DNA of 64,000 nt, taken from positions 4,510,453-4,574,452 of the forward strand of contig JANPYM010000001.1 in the NCBI GenBank assembly GCA_025890175.1, read 5' to 3'. Below are positions 35,179 through 46,707 of the stretch, in pieces. Positions within the stretch are counted from its first letter, which is position 1; each line of letters opens with the position of its first letter. The stretch comes from Ciborinia camelliae (taxonomy: Eukaryota > Ascomycota > Leotiomycetes > Helotiales > Sclerotiniaceae). The translations under genes were made by a program, and so were the position numbers. The notes under the pieces were generated by a model that had not been told where the DNA came from, made no database searches, and saw only the letters and a program-made list of their open reading frames with translations.

Positions 35179-37695
35179 TCAGAAAATCTCGAGATCTTCA
35201 GGCCAGTCTCCAGGTTCTTGGGTTGTTTGTGTAGACTTAGGTGGTTGTGTTTGTTGCGGTCTGGGAATCCTCGTGTTAAACATTTCACCACTGGGAAGTC
35301 GGACGTGTTGGGGGATCTTGGGTACAGGGGGAACCCCGTATTGATGATCATATGCTGGATTGGTTGCTTGGTCGACGACATCATCTCTTGCTTGAGACTG
35401 TTGAGAATGTTGAGATGAAGATTTTCTCGGCTTAGTATAGTTGAGGGTTTCACTATCGGTCTCAGCGGGAGGTGATCCTTTGGGAATCTTGAGTTTCACG
35501 AGTATGCTCTTGGGTCTCTCGGTTCCATGGCCTGGAGCAGTACTCCGGGTTGCTGATTGGAGTGCATTGTCCGAAACAGCCCTCTTTTCGGGAGTAGAAG
35601 GCCCAGTGTAAGGACTCTTCTCGTTGATAAATTTGCGATTCCGGCTACTCCTAACCTTCCTACGGGGCTTGACATGAAGATCTGGACCTGAATTGGAATC
35701 GGAATCAGATTCAGGTGTAGGCCTAAATGTTCCATCGTTCTCGGCACTCTTCTTCTTTTTTATCGCGCGAGTTTGCTTGCTTTTAGCTACCAAAGTCTTT
35801 CCCTCTTCAATACTGGCTTGCTGAGAAAGGATACGAGATGTTATAGACTTAACTTCAACCACAGCCTTGGCGCCATTAGCAGATCCGTTTGTGATGACCG
35901 ACTGAGAATGGTGACTATCGGACATCTCACTATCTGACTCAATGCTAGATAGCATATAGTCTGACTCTTCCTCGGGTACCGCAGTAGAGGGTTGAGTTAC
36001 TTGTACGGTACGAATTTGGTTCGTTTTGACCGAATCAGTTGGGCCTGTCGAAATATGATCCATACTATCTTGTGTAGTAATAGCTTTTCCAATATTGTTG
36101 AATTCTTCATTGCCATTGAAATTCGTTTCAGGGTCAATGTAGTCGCTCAAGAGTCGCTCAGAGGGAAGGGTCGCCAAAGCACCAGGTACAAAGCGTGCTC
36201 TACCATATCGATCAGGTGTCGGTAGCGGATGCGATGGTTGTTGCTGGTGTGACTGCTGATATGATGGTTGGTAGGATTGCTGGTATGATAGCTGTTGTTG
36301 GAAATCGGGAGGTTGGTATATCTGCTCATCAGGAAGTGGCTCTGCAAAAGTATCCGTCAATTGACGACGAGCATTTTCAAGCTTGACCTCCAAATCGCTA
36401 ACACGCTTGACTAGTTTCTGCTGTTTCTCGAACTCCTTTCTTGACGGAGCCTTTCTTACAGATCGAGGATCTCCGGGGAACGCAGGGCGCGCCATCCACT
36501 CTTTGCTCGTCATGTTTCTGAGATTCAACATCGATGGCGTCTTTCGATGGAAAACACTTCGAGGGGTCGAAGCATCAATCGGCGCAGAAAACTTAGAGGC
36601 GGGACTGCCATGATAAGTCTCTTGAGTACTGACGTTAAGTTCACTCTGCCTCTTGTCCCCTGTGGGCGAATTTTCTCTAGAACAGTACTTGTCATTCAAC
36701 TCGACTCCAGAATCATGCTTGAATTGTGGTGCCTGATCCATAGAATGCCTAGCAAGTTTGAAGCCTGGCTGTTGAACAATTGCACCATCCCGAAAGAATC
36801 CATTTGCCTTCAATTCGTGATACATCTTTTCGGCCTTCTCCTGACGCTCTCGTACAGCTCTTTGCTGAGGCGTCTCCTCTGGGACTTTCTGCGACTTTGA
36901 GAATATCTTCCAATTGGATGGTTTGATTGAAGCTGCAATCTTACTACCGAATCGAAATATAGTTGACTGTCGAGAAGTATCAGAGATACCTGCAAGTGAC
37001 GATTCTGCGCCCACGGACTTGTTTGAATGTTGCATGAACCCGCGAGGTTTCGCCATCTTCCTACCTGAAGTCATCTGGTCATTATTTCCCATAAGCTCAT
37101 CCTCAATGTATCGCTCGCGAAGCTCCTCTTCGTGGTAAAGATATGGTGTCGGCGGGAGTTGACTGACTTTATCGTTCATACTACCTTCCATAAATCTCGA
37201 GGGACGAGATCTGTGGAGACTAGGTCGCCCAGGTGAAGGAGATGCTGTAGATCTTCGACTTGTTCGACTGCGAGCGCGTGAAGAAACTCGAGATGAAGGG
37301 ACGACTACCTGTTGAGCTGGCGCAGGTGGCAGAGGCCAATTTTCGGAGCGGTGACGCTTTTCATCTGGATATTCTTCATCGTTATAGAAAGCAGAACCCA
37401 AACATTTTCCACCTTCACCGTCATCTCCCAGAATTGTCGGTCTAGTATTGCGATTACTGTACAACCTCTTCGAGCCCGTTTTCGAATCGATGGATTGTCT
37501 ATCATCAAATGGACTTTCGGCCATTGGATGATCCATTGACTGGCGGCGAGGAGTCTGATGATATAAATTATTAGTAAACGTTATGCCTCGATTATTTATA
37601 AGATCTTCCTCGGGACCCGGGAAGGTGCATGCAATCAATCGAGTTTGAAATATGGATCTGGGGCTTGGGTGAAAACTAACCTTGTAACTCGCCAT
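35179..37695 (-). CDS. disordered coiled-coil protein of unknown function
   Basis: Two exons are proposed (37695-37681 and 37554-35179), giving 796 residues beginning MASYKTPRRQSMDHP. The 126-nt intron starts GTTAGT, ends CATCAG and has TTTACTAATAA as branch site. It is also a multiple of three and free of stops, so an unspliced form of 838 residues is possible. The protein is mostly polar and disordered (rich in S, R, P, Q), with a heptad-like coiled coil at about 372-402 (KLVKRVSDLEVKLENARRQL), a Q/S/Y-rich stretch just after it and basic clusters (KPRRKVRSSRNRK) that may act as nuclear signals. I recall similar proteins in other filamentous fungi annotated as nuclear or RNA-binding, but no such domain is visible, so no function is assigned. 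Confidence 0.85.
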   Translation of the reverse strand: MASYKVSFHPSPRSIFQTRLIACTFPGPEEDLINNRGITFTNNLYHQTPRRQSMDHPMAESPFDDRQSIDSKTGSKRLYSNRNTRPTILGDDGEGGKCLGSAFYNDEEYPDEKRHRSENWPLPPAPAQQVVVPSSRVSSRARSRTSRRSTASPSPGRPSLHRSRPSRFMEGSMNDKVSQLPPTPYLYHEEELRERYIEDELMGNNDQMTSGRKMAKPRGFMQHSNKSVGAESSLAGISDTSRQSTIFRFGSKIAASIKPSNWKIFSKSQKVPEETPQQRAVRERQEKAEKMYHELKANGFFRDGAIVQQPGFKLARHSMDQAPQFKHDSGVELNDKYCSRENSPTGDKRQSELNVSTQETYHGSPASKFSAPIDASTPRSVFHRKTPSMLNLRNMTSKEWMARPAFPGDPRSVRKAPSRKEFEKQQKLVKRVSDLEVKLENARRQLTDTFAEPLPDEQIYQPPDFQQQLSYQQSYQPSYQQSHQQQPSHPLPTPDRYGRARFVPGALATLPSERLLSDYIDPETNFNGNEEFNNIGKAITTQDSMDHISTGPTDSVKTNQIRTVQVTQPSTAVPEEESDYMLSSIESDSEMSDSHHSQSVITNGSANGAKAVVEVKSITSRILSQQASIEEGKTLVAKSKQTRAIKKKKSAENDGTFRPTPESDSDSNSGPDLHVKPRRKVRSSRNRKFINEKSPYTGPSTPEKRAVSDNALQSATRSTAPGHGTERPKSILVKLKIPKGSPPAETDSETLNYTKPRKSSSQHSQQSQARDDVVDQATNPAYDHQYGVPPVPKIPQHVRLPSGEMFNTRIPRPQQTQPPKSTQTTQEPGDWPEDLEIF

Positions 37696-39457
37696 TGCCA
37701 ATCCTCAAGTGCGTATATTTATCACGATGACATTGACGCGCACAAATAAATGTGTTTGTTCGTTCGTTGGGCTCCAAATAGGGAGAGAGGAAGGAGGAGG
37801 AGGAAGGCCGTAAAAAAGAAAGAAGATCGAAAAAGAGAGCTGAGATGGGAGGGGGAAGATAGAAGCTGAATAATATTATCTGAATATGCACCTCTACTTC
37901 CTGGTACCTTGAATAACGAGGGTATCAGAATGTCTTACAAGCTTCCAATACTCGAAAGATTTCGCGCATGAATGGCTTTTGATTCGTGATATTCTTTATT
38001 GATACAAACTTGCAGATTGCAGGATGCAGGTTGCAGATTGCAGTTGCAGGTTTGCATACAAAAAATGCGGAGTTATAAAATGATTAGTCTCACCGCTGCA
38101 TGAACACGCAGACGCGCCGACACGTTGTTGAGTTGAGACAATTCTTGAGACACTTTGAGTAGAAAGTAAACAAGAAAGAGAAAGTAGGGTAGGCATGTCA
38201 ACAAACCGAAGAACCGAAGAACCGTTGCCAAGAATGTACTAGGCAGGTACTAGGTACGAGGGAATCTATAAATAAATCCCAGCCACTCGATCAATTTGAT
38301 GATTCACAAACTCAATTCTATACCCGCCGGTAAGGTCGTGACGCTTTCCGCTTTCCCCGCGCGCTTAAACCTTAATAAATTATTCGAGCTGGAGTACCGT
38401 GACTTGACCAGCCAGATGCATCGATTCAAACCTTATGGATGGATTCTATGATTTCTACTCCGGATTGTACATGATAGATACTTCAGAGAAATGATTACCA
38501 GTAGTACCTCCACATCATCTAATTCGAATTCATAACCCTACCTACCCCTTCATATCCACCATCAAATGGTCATCCTCCACGTTGTAAACCCCCGTGATGA
38601 TCTCCTTGCCTTGCCTTCCGGTAGGTAAGTCATTGGGCTCTCCAATTATGCCCAGCACAGTGTGGTATATGCCAAGCATTATTAGTGAGCGAGTAGCAGC
38701 AGCAGTAGTACATTTGTGCCCGCATTGTATCTACAGTAACCGCCGTTAAGACCGCTGTTATATTATTATATTGTTATAAGTGAATTGGGTATTATGTGTG
38801 AAGAACTACCTATTCAAAGTTTAGAAAACCCAAATCCAATTACTTACGTCATTCACGTATCTAGATAAATTCACTATATTCACTTCACACTAATAACCTT
38901 CAATAGATATGTGAATGTTCTTCAATTTTAACCTTTTCATTTCATATAGGTAGGTAGGCATTCAGCCCAATGCAATTCCGTACCATTCCATCCATTCGTC
39001 CGACATAGAAATCCCCTTCTCCTATCTCCAAGTCCATAAATTACAGAATGGGGTTTCCCGCCCCTTCCGCTCCTCCTCTCATCCATCCAATTCGTATTTT
39101 CAAATCGTGCCCAAAGCACCAACAAAACAAAAAAGAATTGCACAAAGGTGGAAAAAGGGCAATGCTTCCCACCATCTAGATATCATGAGGAGAAATTCCA
39201 TGTATGCTTTTCCAGAAGCGTGCGAAAAATACGCACAAATAACACCACCGCGCGTCGTATAAAAGCAAAGAAACGTGAAAGTTAGGCGGGGGTTGAGTAT
39301 ACCCGACAAAATGGTATCGTAAAAATCTGGGTTGGAATCGTATATTGCAAAATGGTAAAGAAATCGAAGGCGTATGGAAAATTCAAATCATTAAACGCCT
39401 TGGCTATAAACATGGTTGACTCTCACTCAGAGGGCCTTTAGAGCTTGATGCTGGAAT
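37696..39457. other. intergenic region between two minus-strand genes
   Basis: 1.8 kb holding the promoter of the coiled-coil protein gene and the 3' region of veA. TGCAGATTGCAGG-like repeats lie at about 38010-38051. No supported gene is seen. Confidence 0.5.
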
Positions 39458-41341
39458 CTAGTTGGGGGAGGGAGGAAGTTTTTGTGAAAAGTCTCCATTA
39501 GCTCGCCTATAGGTCATCTGAAGTCTCATTCGTTCTTCCGCTTCTTCTTCTTCTTGACGAATGTCGCTTGGTCGTCTACCGTTGTAAAGAGGTTCGTGAG
39601 TAGTGTTGAAGACCTCATTGAAGCCTCTCTTATTAGCTGGCCGTGCTAGTTCTGCCTCAGAGGGAGGATGATGGCTATAAGACCCAGATCTCTCGGGTCT
39701 GTTGTAGTTGTAGTTTGGTATGGGACTTGGCGCAGGCGCCAGGTGTGGTGTCCCACGAGACATGGTGGAGATGGACTTTACCGAAACGAGCGGGGAAATG
39801 GCTGCGGGTTGCTCTGCTCTCAGTGGCGCCAGAGCGACAGAATCCTGATAGGTATTTTGGTACGCAGAAGCAGGAGGATTACGGTTATAAGTGGGTTCCA
39901 TCGGTTGTTGGCTGTAACTAGGATTTTGAACAGCAGGGGCGATAGGTGGAGAGCTTTGAGGTGCAGGTGACATTTGATATCCAAAAGACATTCTTCGGTA
40001 GTCTGATTCATACGATTGTGGTTGGGGAAGATTGGTCGGAGGGCGATATTGGCTGTAAGGTTGCCTCTCCTCGAAGCCAGCATAGTTTCCTGGGGGTGGT
40101 GGAGGTGGACCTTGGGGAGACTGACGGAATGGTGTCGACGGGCCTTGATTAGGATAAACAGCCGCTGTTGGCTGTGGATAGGCCGAGGAAGCTTGAGGTG
40201 GAGGTGGGAGTGGAGGTTGTATTGCCTGTCCAGGGATATATCCACCTGGTCCCATCCAGTGCAGTTGTCCACCAGCAGGTGGAGGAGCGTTGGGTGTCGA
40301 TGGAGAACCCGAAGGCGAACGATATGGTGAAGACACAGGCGAATGGTAGGATGAAAACTCACCTGATCCACGTCTCTGTTGTGAGTCCTCATTACCGCTC
40401 ACGCTCAGACCTCCCTGCCTGTTGAGTTGGGTATAATCAAGTGGAGGTGAGATAGCACGCCCTCTTTGTGCTACGTATTCATCTTCGTTTTCACCAAAGT
40501 CCCCTCCAGGCTTGGTATCTCTTCTTCTCATTCTCACATCACGTCTAATGCGAACTCGGCAACCTTGTTCCGCAACAGTCCTGCTCAAATCGGTGCTTTC
40601 GGAGAGACCAGGGAATTTCTTTGCACTGTATACAGTAAATTGGTCGGATTTAAGTTCCATGCGCCAATCAAAAGATGATTCGGCCGCCGCCGCAGCGCTC
40701 GACATCTTCCGCATGCTTGATTCATTTGATGATTCGATATCGGCATCCTTCTCCTCTTTTGTCTCCTCATAAAGATTGAAGCTTAATTTATACTGACCTT
40801 CATGTCGAACAGACAGATCAGGGAAAATAAAGTATCCAGCTTCGTTGGGTCGATCCAAGTATGCCATTCCAGAAACTGGCATACCCGTCAAAACGGGTGC
40901 TTGAGGAGCCGAAGTTTGTACACGACCTTGAGCGATTGGTCGAGCTACTTCCAAAGTTGCGAAAAGAAAGAAGTTTGCATTATAGTGAAACGTTATTTCC
41001 TTCTCTTGTCGAGGTTCGGTTTCATCGTGAATGCGAAGTTGAACGACGGGTGGAGGGTCGACCGGGCGTCGGTCGGCAGATGCTAAGAACGGTGTTAGTT
41101 TTTGCAAGATTCATTTGACCCTTCACTGAAAGAAAGCCAACATACACTTTGCTCCCGAACCACAAGCTCTGGCACGCTCAGGTTGTTGAATTACAGTCAA
41201 CGTGTATCTCAGTTTCTTCCCTCCTTTGGTCGTCCTCAAAATTATTTCGGGTTTGCTTTTGGGAGCTGCAGGCGATGTCATATTGGAGTCTATACTCCCT
41301 CTAAAATGATTTGAAGCGATAGAAATATTTCGTTCAGACAT
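39458..41341 (-). CDS. veA: velvet regulator VeA
   Basis: Two exons (41341-41146 and 41082-39458) join in frame to 606 residues; the 63-nt intron splits codon 66. The velvet domain spans about residues 30-245 with the VeA signature [19 protein letters not shown] (restored across the intron), [12 protein letters not shown] and the [23 protein letters not shown] block. VeA binds VelB and LaeA and controls light-dependent development, conidiation versus sexual or sclerotial growth, secondary metabolism and, in plant pathogens, virulence. The C-terminal half is P/Q/S/Y-rich and disordered and ends with the VeA-type KRGFNEVF...[10 protein letters not shown] block, which separates it from VelB and VosA. 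An acidic insert ([14 protein letters not shown], then poly-A) lies inside the velvet domain. The next upstream gene is almost 7 kb away. Confidence 0.95.
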
Positions 41342-41973
41342 TAGTGCCAACTTTGATCAAAATTATAATATATACTATATCCTCGTCGTTAGTCCTAATG
41401 CATTAAACCTTCCACGGAAAGTTAATTTTGGTCCCGACATCCAGTTTAATGGGTACGAGTATCGGAATGTAGGTAAGGAAGCGACAATGCGTTATCGAGT
41501 CAAATGCTTACCTAGATATGTATGTTTCAAACTTCTGCTCTATTTATGAGGCTTGAAATAATCGTGGAAACCAACTTTAAATGGCACCAGATGAAAGAAT
41601 GAATTGTTCTCCTCGAACGATAAGGATTTCAAACTTCAAAGGATATTGAGGTCGGAATGACCGTGTTGGTGGTTGGCTACCAAGGAGAGTCTGGGGACGC
41701 TTGGGAGGATGGCGAGAATGGTAACCTGGTAATGTTCCCGATGGAAATATTATTTGGGTATCCTTTGATGGTTGGAAACAAAGTACAATAAGTATATTGA
41801 AAGAGATGTTCTGTGTTTTCTATCTACTGTACCACCTTCTCAATCACTTTGAATCGTCGTCTTTTGAAATCGACGACGAGAGTGAGTATCGTCGAGTGGT
41901 GGGTGTCAAGTATATCGAGGACGAAGAAAAGATGCAGTGGTAGAGAACTGATAATCGAGGAATGACTAGGTAG

Positions 41974-42024
41974 TCCCAATCCCAATCCCAACCCCAACCC
42001 CAATCCAAATCCCAATCCCAATCC
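41974..42024. repeat. CCCAAT/CCCAAC hexamer array
   Basis: About eight tandem CCCAAY units with two irregular spacings. The minus strand is a G-rich GGGATT/GGGGTT array with regularly spaced G triplets, so it could form a G-quadruplex. Confidence 0.85.
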
Positions 42025-43683
42025 TAGTTTCCAGTTTCCAGTCTCGATTATTCCTTGTCCACACTGCACAGACAGGGCTCTCTCAGAGTTCCCAGTCGTG
42101 TCAATATCAAATCAATCAAAGGGAACCTTGGAAAGCAAGCTGTGCTGTGCCCTGTCGCTACTACCGCTAGCTTGTACGATCCCCAGAATTTTTAGTTCAT
42201 TATTTAGCAGTAGAGCTGCAGAAGAGGAAGAAGAAGAGTCCAATCTAAGGGCCCGAGTGTATTCCAGAGCAGTGTTCTGGTTGCCCGCTTTTAGCGCAGG
42301 ACCTAGTAATGTAATACGCAGTAATACGCTGCAAGTATAGCAATGCTATGTAGGACCATCGAAAAAAAAGGTTCCAATCCAAAAGGTTGTGTTTAAAAGA
42401 AAGAAAAGGTTGGAACGTAGATTGACTGGTTAACAAACTAGGTACGAGTGGCGAATGGCGAATGGCGCATATATGGAATATGTATCGATGGAATACAGGA
42501 TGTCGATACATATTCCGTACTCCATACATAGGATGCATACTTCAACCCCCTCATCCAATCCCATCACATCCCATCCAATCTCATTATTACCTATTTCGCA
42601 CACCCAAGGAAAAGGGACTGGAATTGAGTAAGCCAGCATTTGACAGGGGATTTGACAGGCTCGACAGGCTCGACAGGATGTGTGACAGGGCTTAAGCCGT
42701 TCAATAGGTTTAGGCTCATTCTCTCATTCCAGTACCAGCCCGGAGGACAGAAGAAGCAGTAGTTCACACAAAAGGTCTCTTGTCTTCCCTGTATATACAT
42801 TCTTTTTCTCTGCGATGTGACGCTCACGTATACAATACTACCATGCCTATGAATTTAAAGCAGTAATGAAAGACATTGCTATATATAAAGAGCATGTGCA
42901 CTATTTGCACTTTTTGCACTTTGATTAATGTCATTCAGTCTTTCCTGCATCGATATCTTGAATCTCCAACATGATTTTCGTATTCTTTTATGTAGGAAAG
43001 TTAATGTCCTTTAAAATCTCCTTCTCTTTCCACCCACCTCCAGCTTTTTTTGTCTCAACCAGAATCGATGCTTATTGGTTGTAGCTTGTAACTTGTGAGG
43101 AGCGACTCGGAGCGAGTGTGAGTGTGCGGTTATTTGGATTGATGGCTACTAGGTACACGGCCTGGTCAGCAAATCCAGTGCCCACTATATCAAACCTTGC
43201 TCAACAACCTAAAACTGTCCCTAGGTCCCTAGGAGATAGGGAAAATCGGGTTCACGGGTACGGTACAGACCGTACAGTCATGAAAATAAGAATAAGAATA
43301 ATGCCCCCATAATAATCTCAGCGGAATCCGGATGGTTACATTCGTGAAAACAAGCACCCAGGAAAGGATGACCAAAATAGGCCGAGGATAATGGAATGAA
43401 GGGGTATCGCCTAGCTACCCGTAGCTTTTACCCGTAGCTTCTCCCTACTAGGTAGGCCGTGCATCAATAATATCTACCAGACTGTACTGCAGTCAGTCTG
43501 CGTATTATTATTTCGTCTCGTCTAAACTTCCACTGCTGCTGCATTATTTCTGGGAATTGGAAGGGAGACGTTTAAATCCATGGATCTTAATCATAACCTT
43601 GGTTGGCTGGCATTTCCGACTCCCGACTCCCGAGTAATTAGTTCCGGTATCCGTATGATGGAGTAGGAGTGTCAAGATTATAT

Positions 43684-43712
43684 TTATTATATTATTATTA
43701 TTATTATTATTA
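43684..43712. repeat. (ATT)n repeat
   Basis: About nine tandem ATT/TTA triplets in non-coding DNA. Confidence 0.85.
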
Positions 43713-44092
43713 TGATTGATGAAAAGAATTAAACTTTCAACCCAGCAGAAAGGGAAGATAAAGTTTCAGCGATCCTTTTTAAATTTTAACACTACGGAGC
43801 GGAGTACATTATCGTACCCGTCAAATTGACCCGTTCGTGGTCAGTGCTTTTGATTGATATTTTGATATTTGATTTCTGATAATTGATAACATTGATGATT
43901 ATTTACTCTGTAGAATAAAGCAAAACAACCAATCAACCTAGATAGGTAGAATAGCTTTGCTTGTATTGTGGCCGTTGTTCTAGGTAAGCAGACTTTTCAG
44001 CTGCTGGGTATAGATAGATAGTTAGTTAGTTAGGTATCTGAGAAGTGTAGGTATTTGCGTCATTCGAAAGTCACAATACAAGTTATACACAT

Positions 44093-44126
44093 TACCTACC
44101 TACCTACCTACCTACCTACCTACCTA
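44093..44126. repeat. (TACC)8 tetranucleotide repeat
   Basis: Eight perfect copies of TACC; one of the longest tracts of the dispersed CCTA class. Confidence 0.9.
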
Positions 44127-45203
44127 CACAACTGTATAAGGATTGATGAGTCTCAATAAAAAGCCTGATGTTCCTCCTTATCTACCTGGTATAGTAGTAA
44201 CAGTACCTCCTGGTAACTGGTGTGACGGTGTCCCTTACTCGGATAAACCAAAATTATACCTTATACCTCCTATATAGTATTTAGAGTCTGTCTCCTAAAC
44301 AGAAACATTATTAACAAGGAGTCAGGGACTCAAGAAGCAACGCGGGGGATCAATCCCAATTTCCCAAAAAATCAAAATCAAAATCAAAAATACCCGCACC
44401 CATACTACGGATTTATATCCAGTTTGAGCGATAAACGGGACATAATTCCACAAATTCCCACCATTTCCCACAATTCCACAATTGAAATTCGGAACCAAAC
44501 TTTACTCGAACCGGTAGTATTCGTCTCCCTTCCCCTGGTGTCACCAATCTTTTCGTGGCCCCGCCCCGGCCCGGGTAGTGATCTCCATGAATCCGACCAT
44601 TAAACCATTCGAATAAATTGCAAAATGACACGATTATGATTATGGTTATGACAATACCCGCGCGATGGATCCCTGGACCTTTAATCGCTTTGATCTTTCA
44701 AATTGTTAGGATCATCTTCAAGCTTTCCAAGACATAAAGATAGGCAAAACATCAATGTACCGATAATCTAATGAATCTAGAAGTGCTTATGTGCAGAGGA
44801 CTAGAACTCCGCATAGGTAGGTATGATGATATCGTCTTGGACTTCACAAGGTGCACCCACCTACCTACCTGTAAAAATAGAACTAAATAACTCAAAAAAG
44901 CAGGCTTCGGATCCTTCAATTCCAGTCGTTTGGTAAATTTGTTATGCTGATCAGCATTGGCAACTTCTCGCGATTCCTACGCTTAACCGCATAACATCGG
45001 AGTCACGGAGCGTATCAGCTCTCCTGTAAGATCTTCTATTGTGAATTTGTAGTCGAATGAGGAGCCGATATTTTAGCTGGTATGTAAATGTTTCTTTCAC
45101 AGGCATCTAGCCATCAGATGAGTCAAGGGACGCCATCCCACGTTATTGCATGTGTGGGGGAGAAAAAGTAAATCTAATAAACAAGCTACTGTATCAATTC
45201 ATC

Positions 45204-45285
45204 AAGCTTTTCAAGCTTTTCAAGCTTTCAAGCTACCAAGTTACCTACTAAGCTACCAAGCTACCAAACTATCAAGCTATCCATG
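45204..45285. repeat. CAAGCTTTT / CAAGCTAC repeat
   Basis: Diverged tandem units CAAGCTTTT, CAAGCTTT, then AAGCTACC with single-base changes. Confidence 0.7.
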
Positions 45286-46663
45286 TTTGCCCAGAGTCTA
45301 AGGCTTGACCACAGACTGGCCCTAGAAAAAGAAATCTACCGGTGTTTCATGGATGATGGATCTTTATGATGGATCATGAGCAACTCTCCCCTGAGCCCCC
45401 TCCCCTCCGTTTAATAAATCGAGAACTAAATTGTATACCCGACATCTAACCGATTACAGCCTGGTTAAAATGTCAATTTTTTTTAAATCACGTCACATCA
45501 CATTACATCATGTCACAATATATCCATCTAATCGACACTAACCTATTACTGTTTGGAATTCTAGCCAGAATGCTTTCCGTAACCCGTTGCCGTTTTATCG
45601 TCATTAAACCCTCCCTTCGAGATCTAGGCCACTCTCTCGAGCCCCTCTTGAGTCTCGAGCCCCTTCTACACGAGCTAGCTGGAGATCCCAGGTGTCAAGT
45701 TCCATCATCGAAAGCTGTCAAGTTTCAACGCAGTGCAGAAATTCTCTTTGGGAACATTGGGTCACCCCGTACTACTACCTCGTTACCAAAATAATGTACT
45801 TCTACTTCATTGGTTACAATCCAGAAGCCGCAGAACAGGTAACACGCCACAATGAACCATCCACCATGATGGTGGGAAACTGTCTCGGGAGCTTTTTTCG
45901 TAGGAAAGGCTTTCTCATCGAATAACTGATGGGTTGAGGCGCCTGATCCGCCTCTATGTTGCATGCATACGAGACGGGGGGGTCCCCAAACACCTCTTTA
46001 GCCAGCCGTCCTGCTTTTTGGATGAGCGCCACTCAAATGCATATCACGAGCTACAAGTAACACGGATTACTTTGTATTTTAGTGTGGTAGTATCAGAAGC
46101 CAGAAGATCGCTTTTGTGGGCGCAGTCTGTGCGACGCATCATCTTTTTGGCCGACCGGTAAAAGTTTCCAGCATGATCATTGATTTAATATAACAAAAAC
46201 CCTAGTCGCAGATTGCAGTGGGTGTCGTTCAGATCTAACCAAGATCGCCAACTGCCGTTCTCGTCATTTACCATCCTATCTATACTGCTCATCTGATTTG
46301 CTTCTCGTGTCCTGGGTCAACTGTATTTTCCACAGGGCTGCATTATTCTCTTCTCATTAATAATATTAAGAAGAATCCTGGCATGATATGATGTGACAAC
46401 TTACATCTTACAACTTACCACTTACCAGAGATTATGTTCAGCCGGTTGATCAATTAATATATTGTGTTGTATTGTGAAGGGTTAAGGGTATAAGTGCAAG
46501 GTAGGTAGGTGGGTTTATATAGCATTTGGGGTGAGAATAACAAGCCAGGCTTACCGAACCGTGAATGAAATGATACCTCGGTGCTATATATGGACGGCTT
46601 GTTGGCTCAGGGCTGGCAGGCAAGAAGATTCGCTGGATTCCAGCCGGAGGTTACTAGACGCTC

Positions 46664-46707
46664 CTTGTCTTGTCTCGTCTTTTCTTGTCTCGTCTTTTCT
46701 TGTCTTA
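46664..46707. repeat. TCTTGTCTCGTCTTTT tandem repeat
   Basis: Two full copies and a partial one of a 16-bp pyrimidine-rich unit. Confidence 0.75.

Noticed and set aside
39458..41341. VelB or VosA as identity of the velvet gene
   Set aside because: The undivided velvet domain, the [12 protein letters not shown] signature near the N-terminus and the KRGFNEVF C-terminal block point to VeA.
45510..46032. Overlapping open frames of 72-94 codons on both strands
   Set aside because: No motif, no convincing codon bias and no splice pattern; treated as chance frames.
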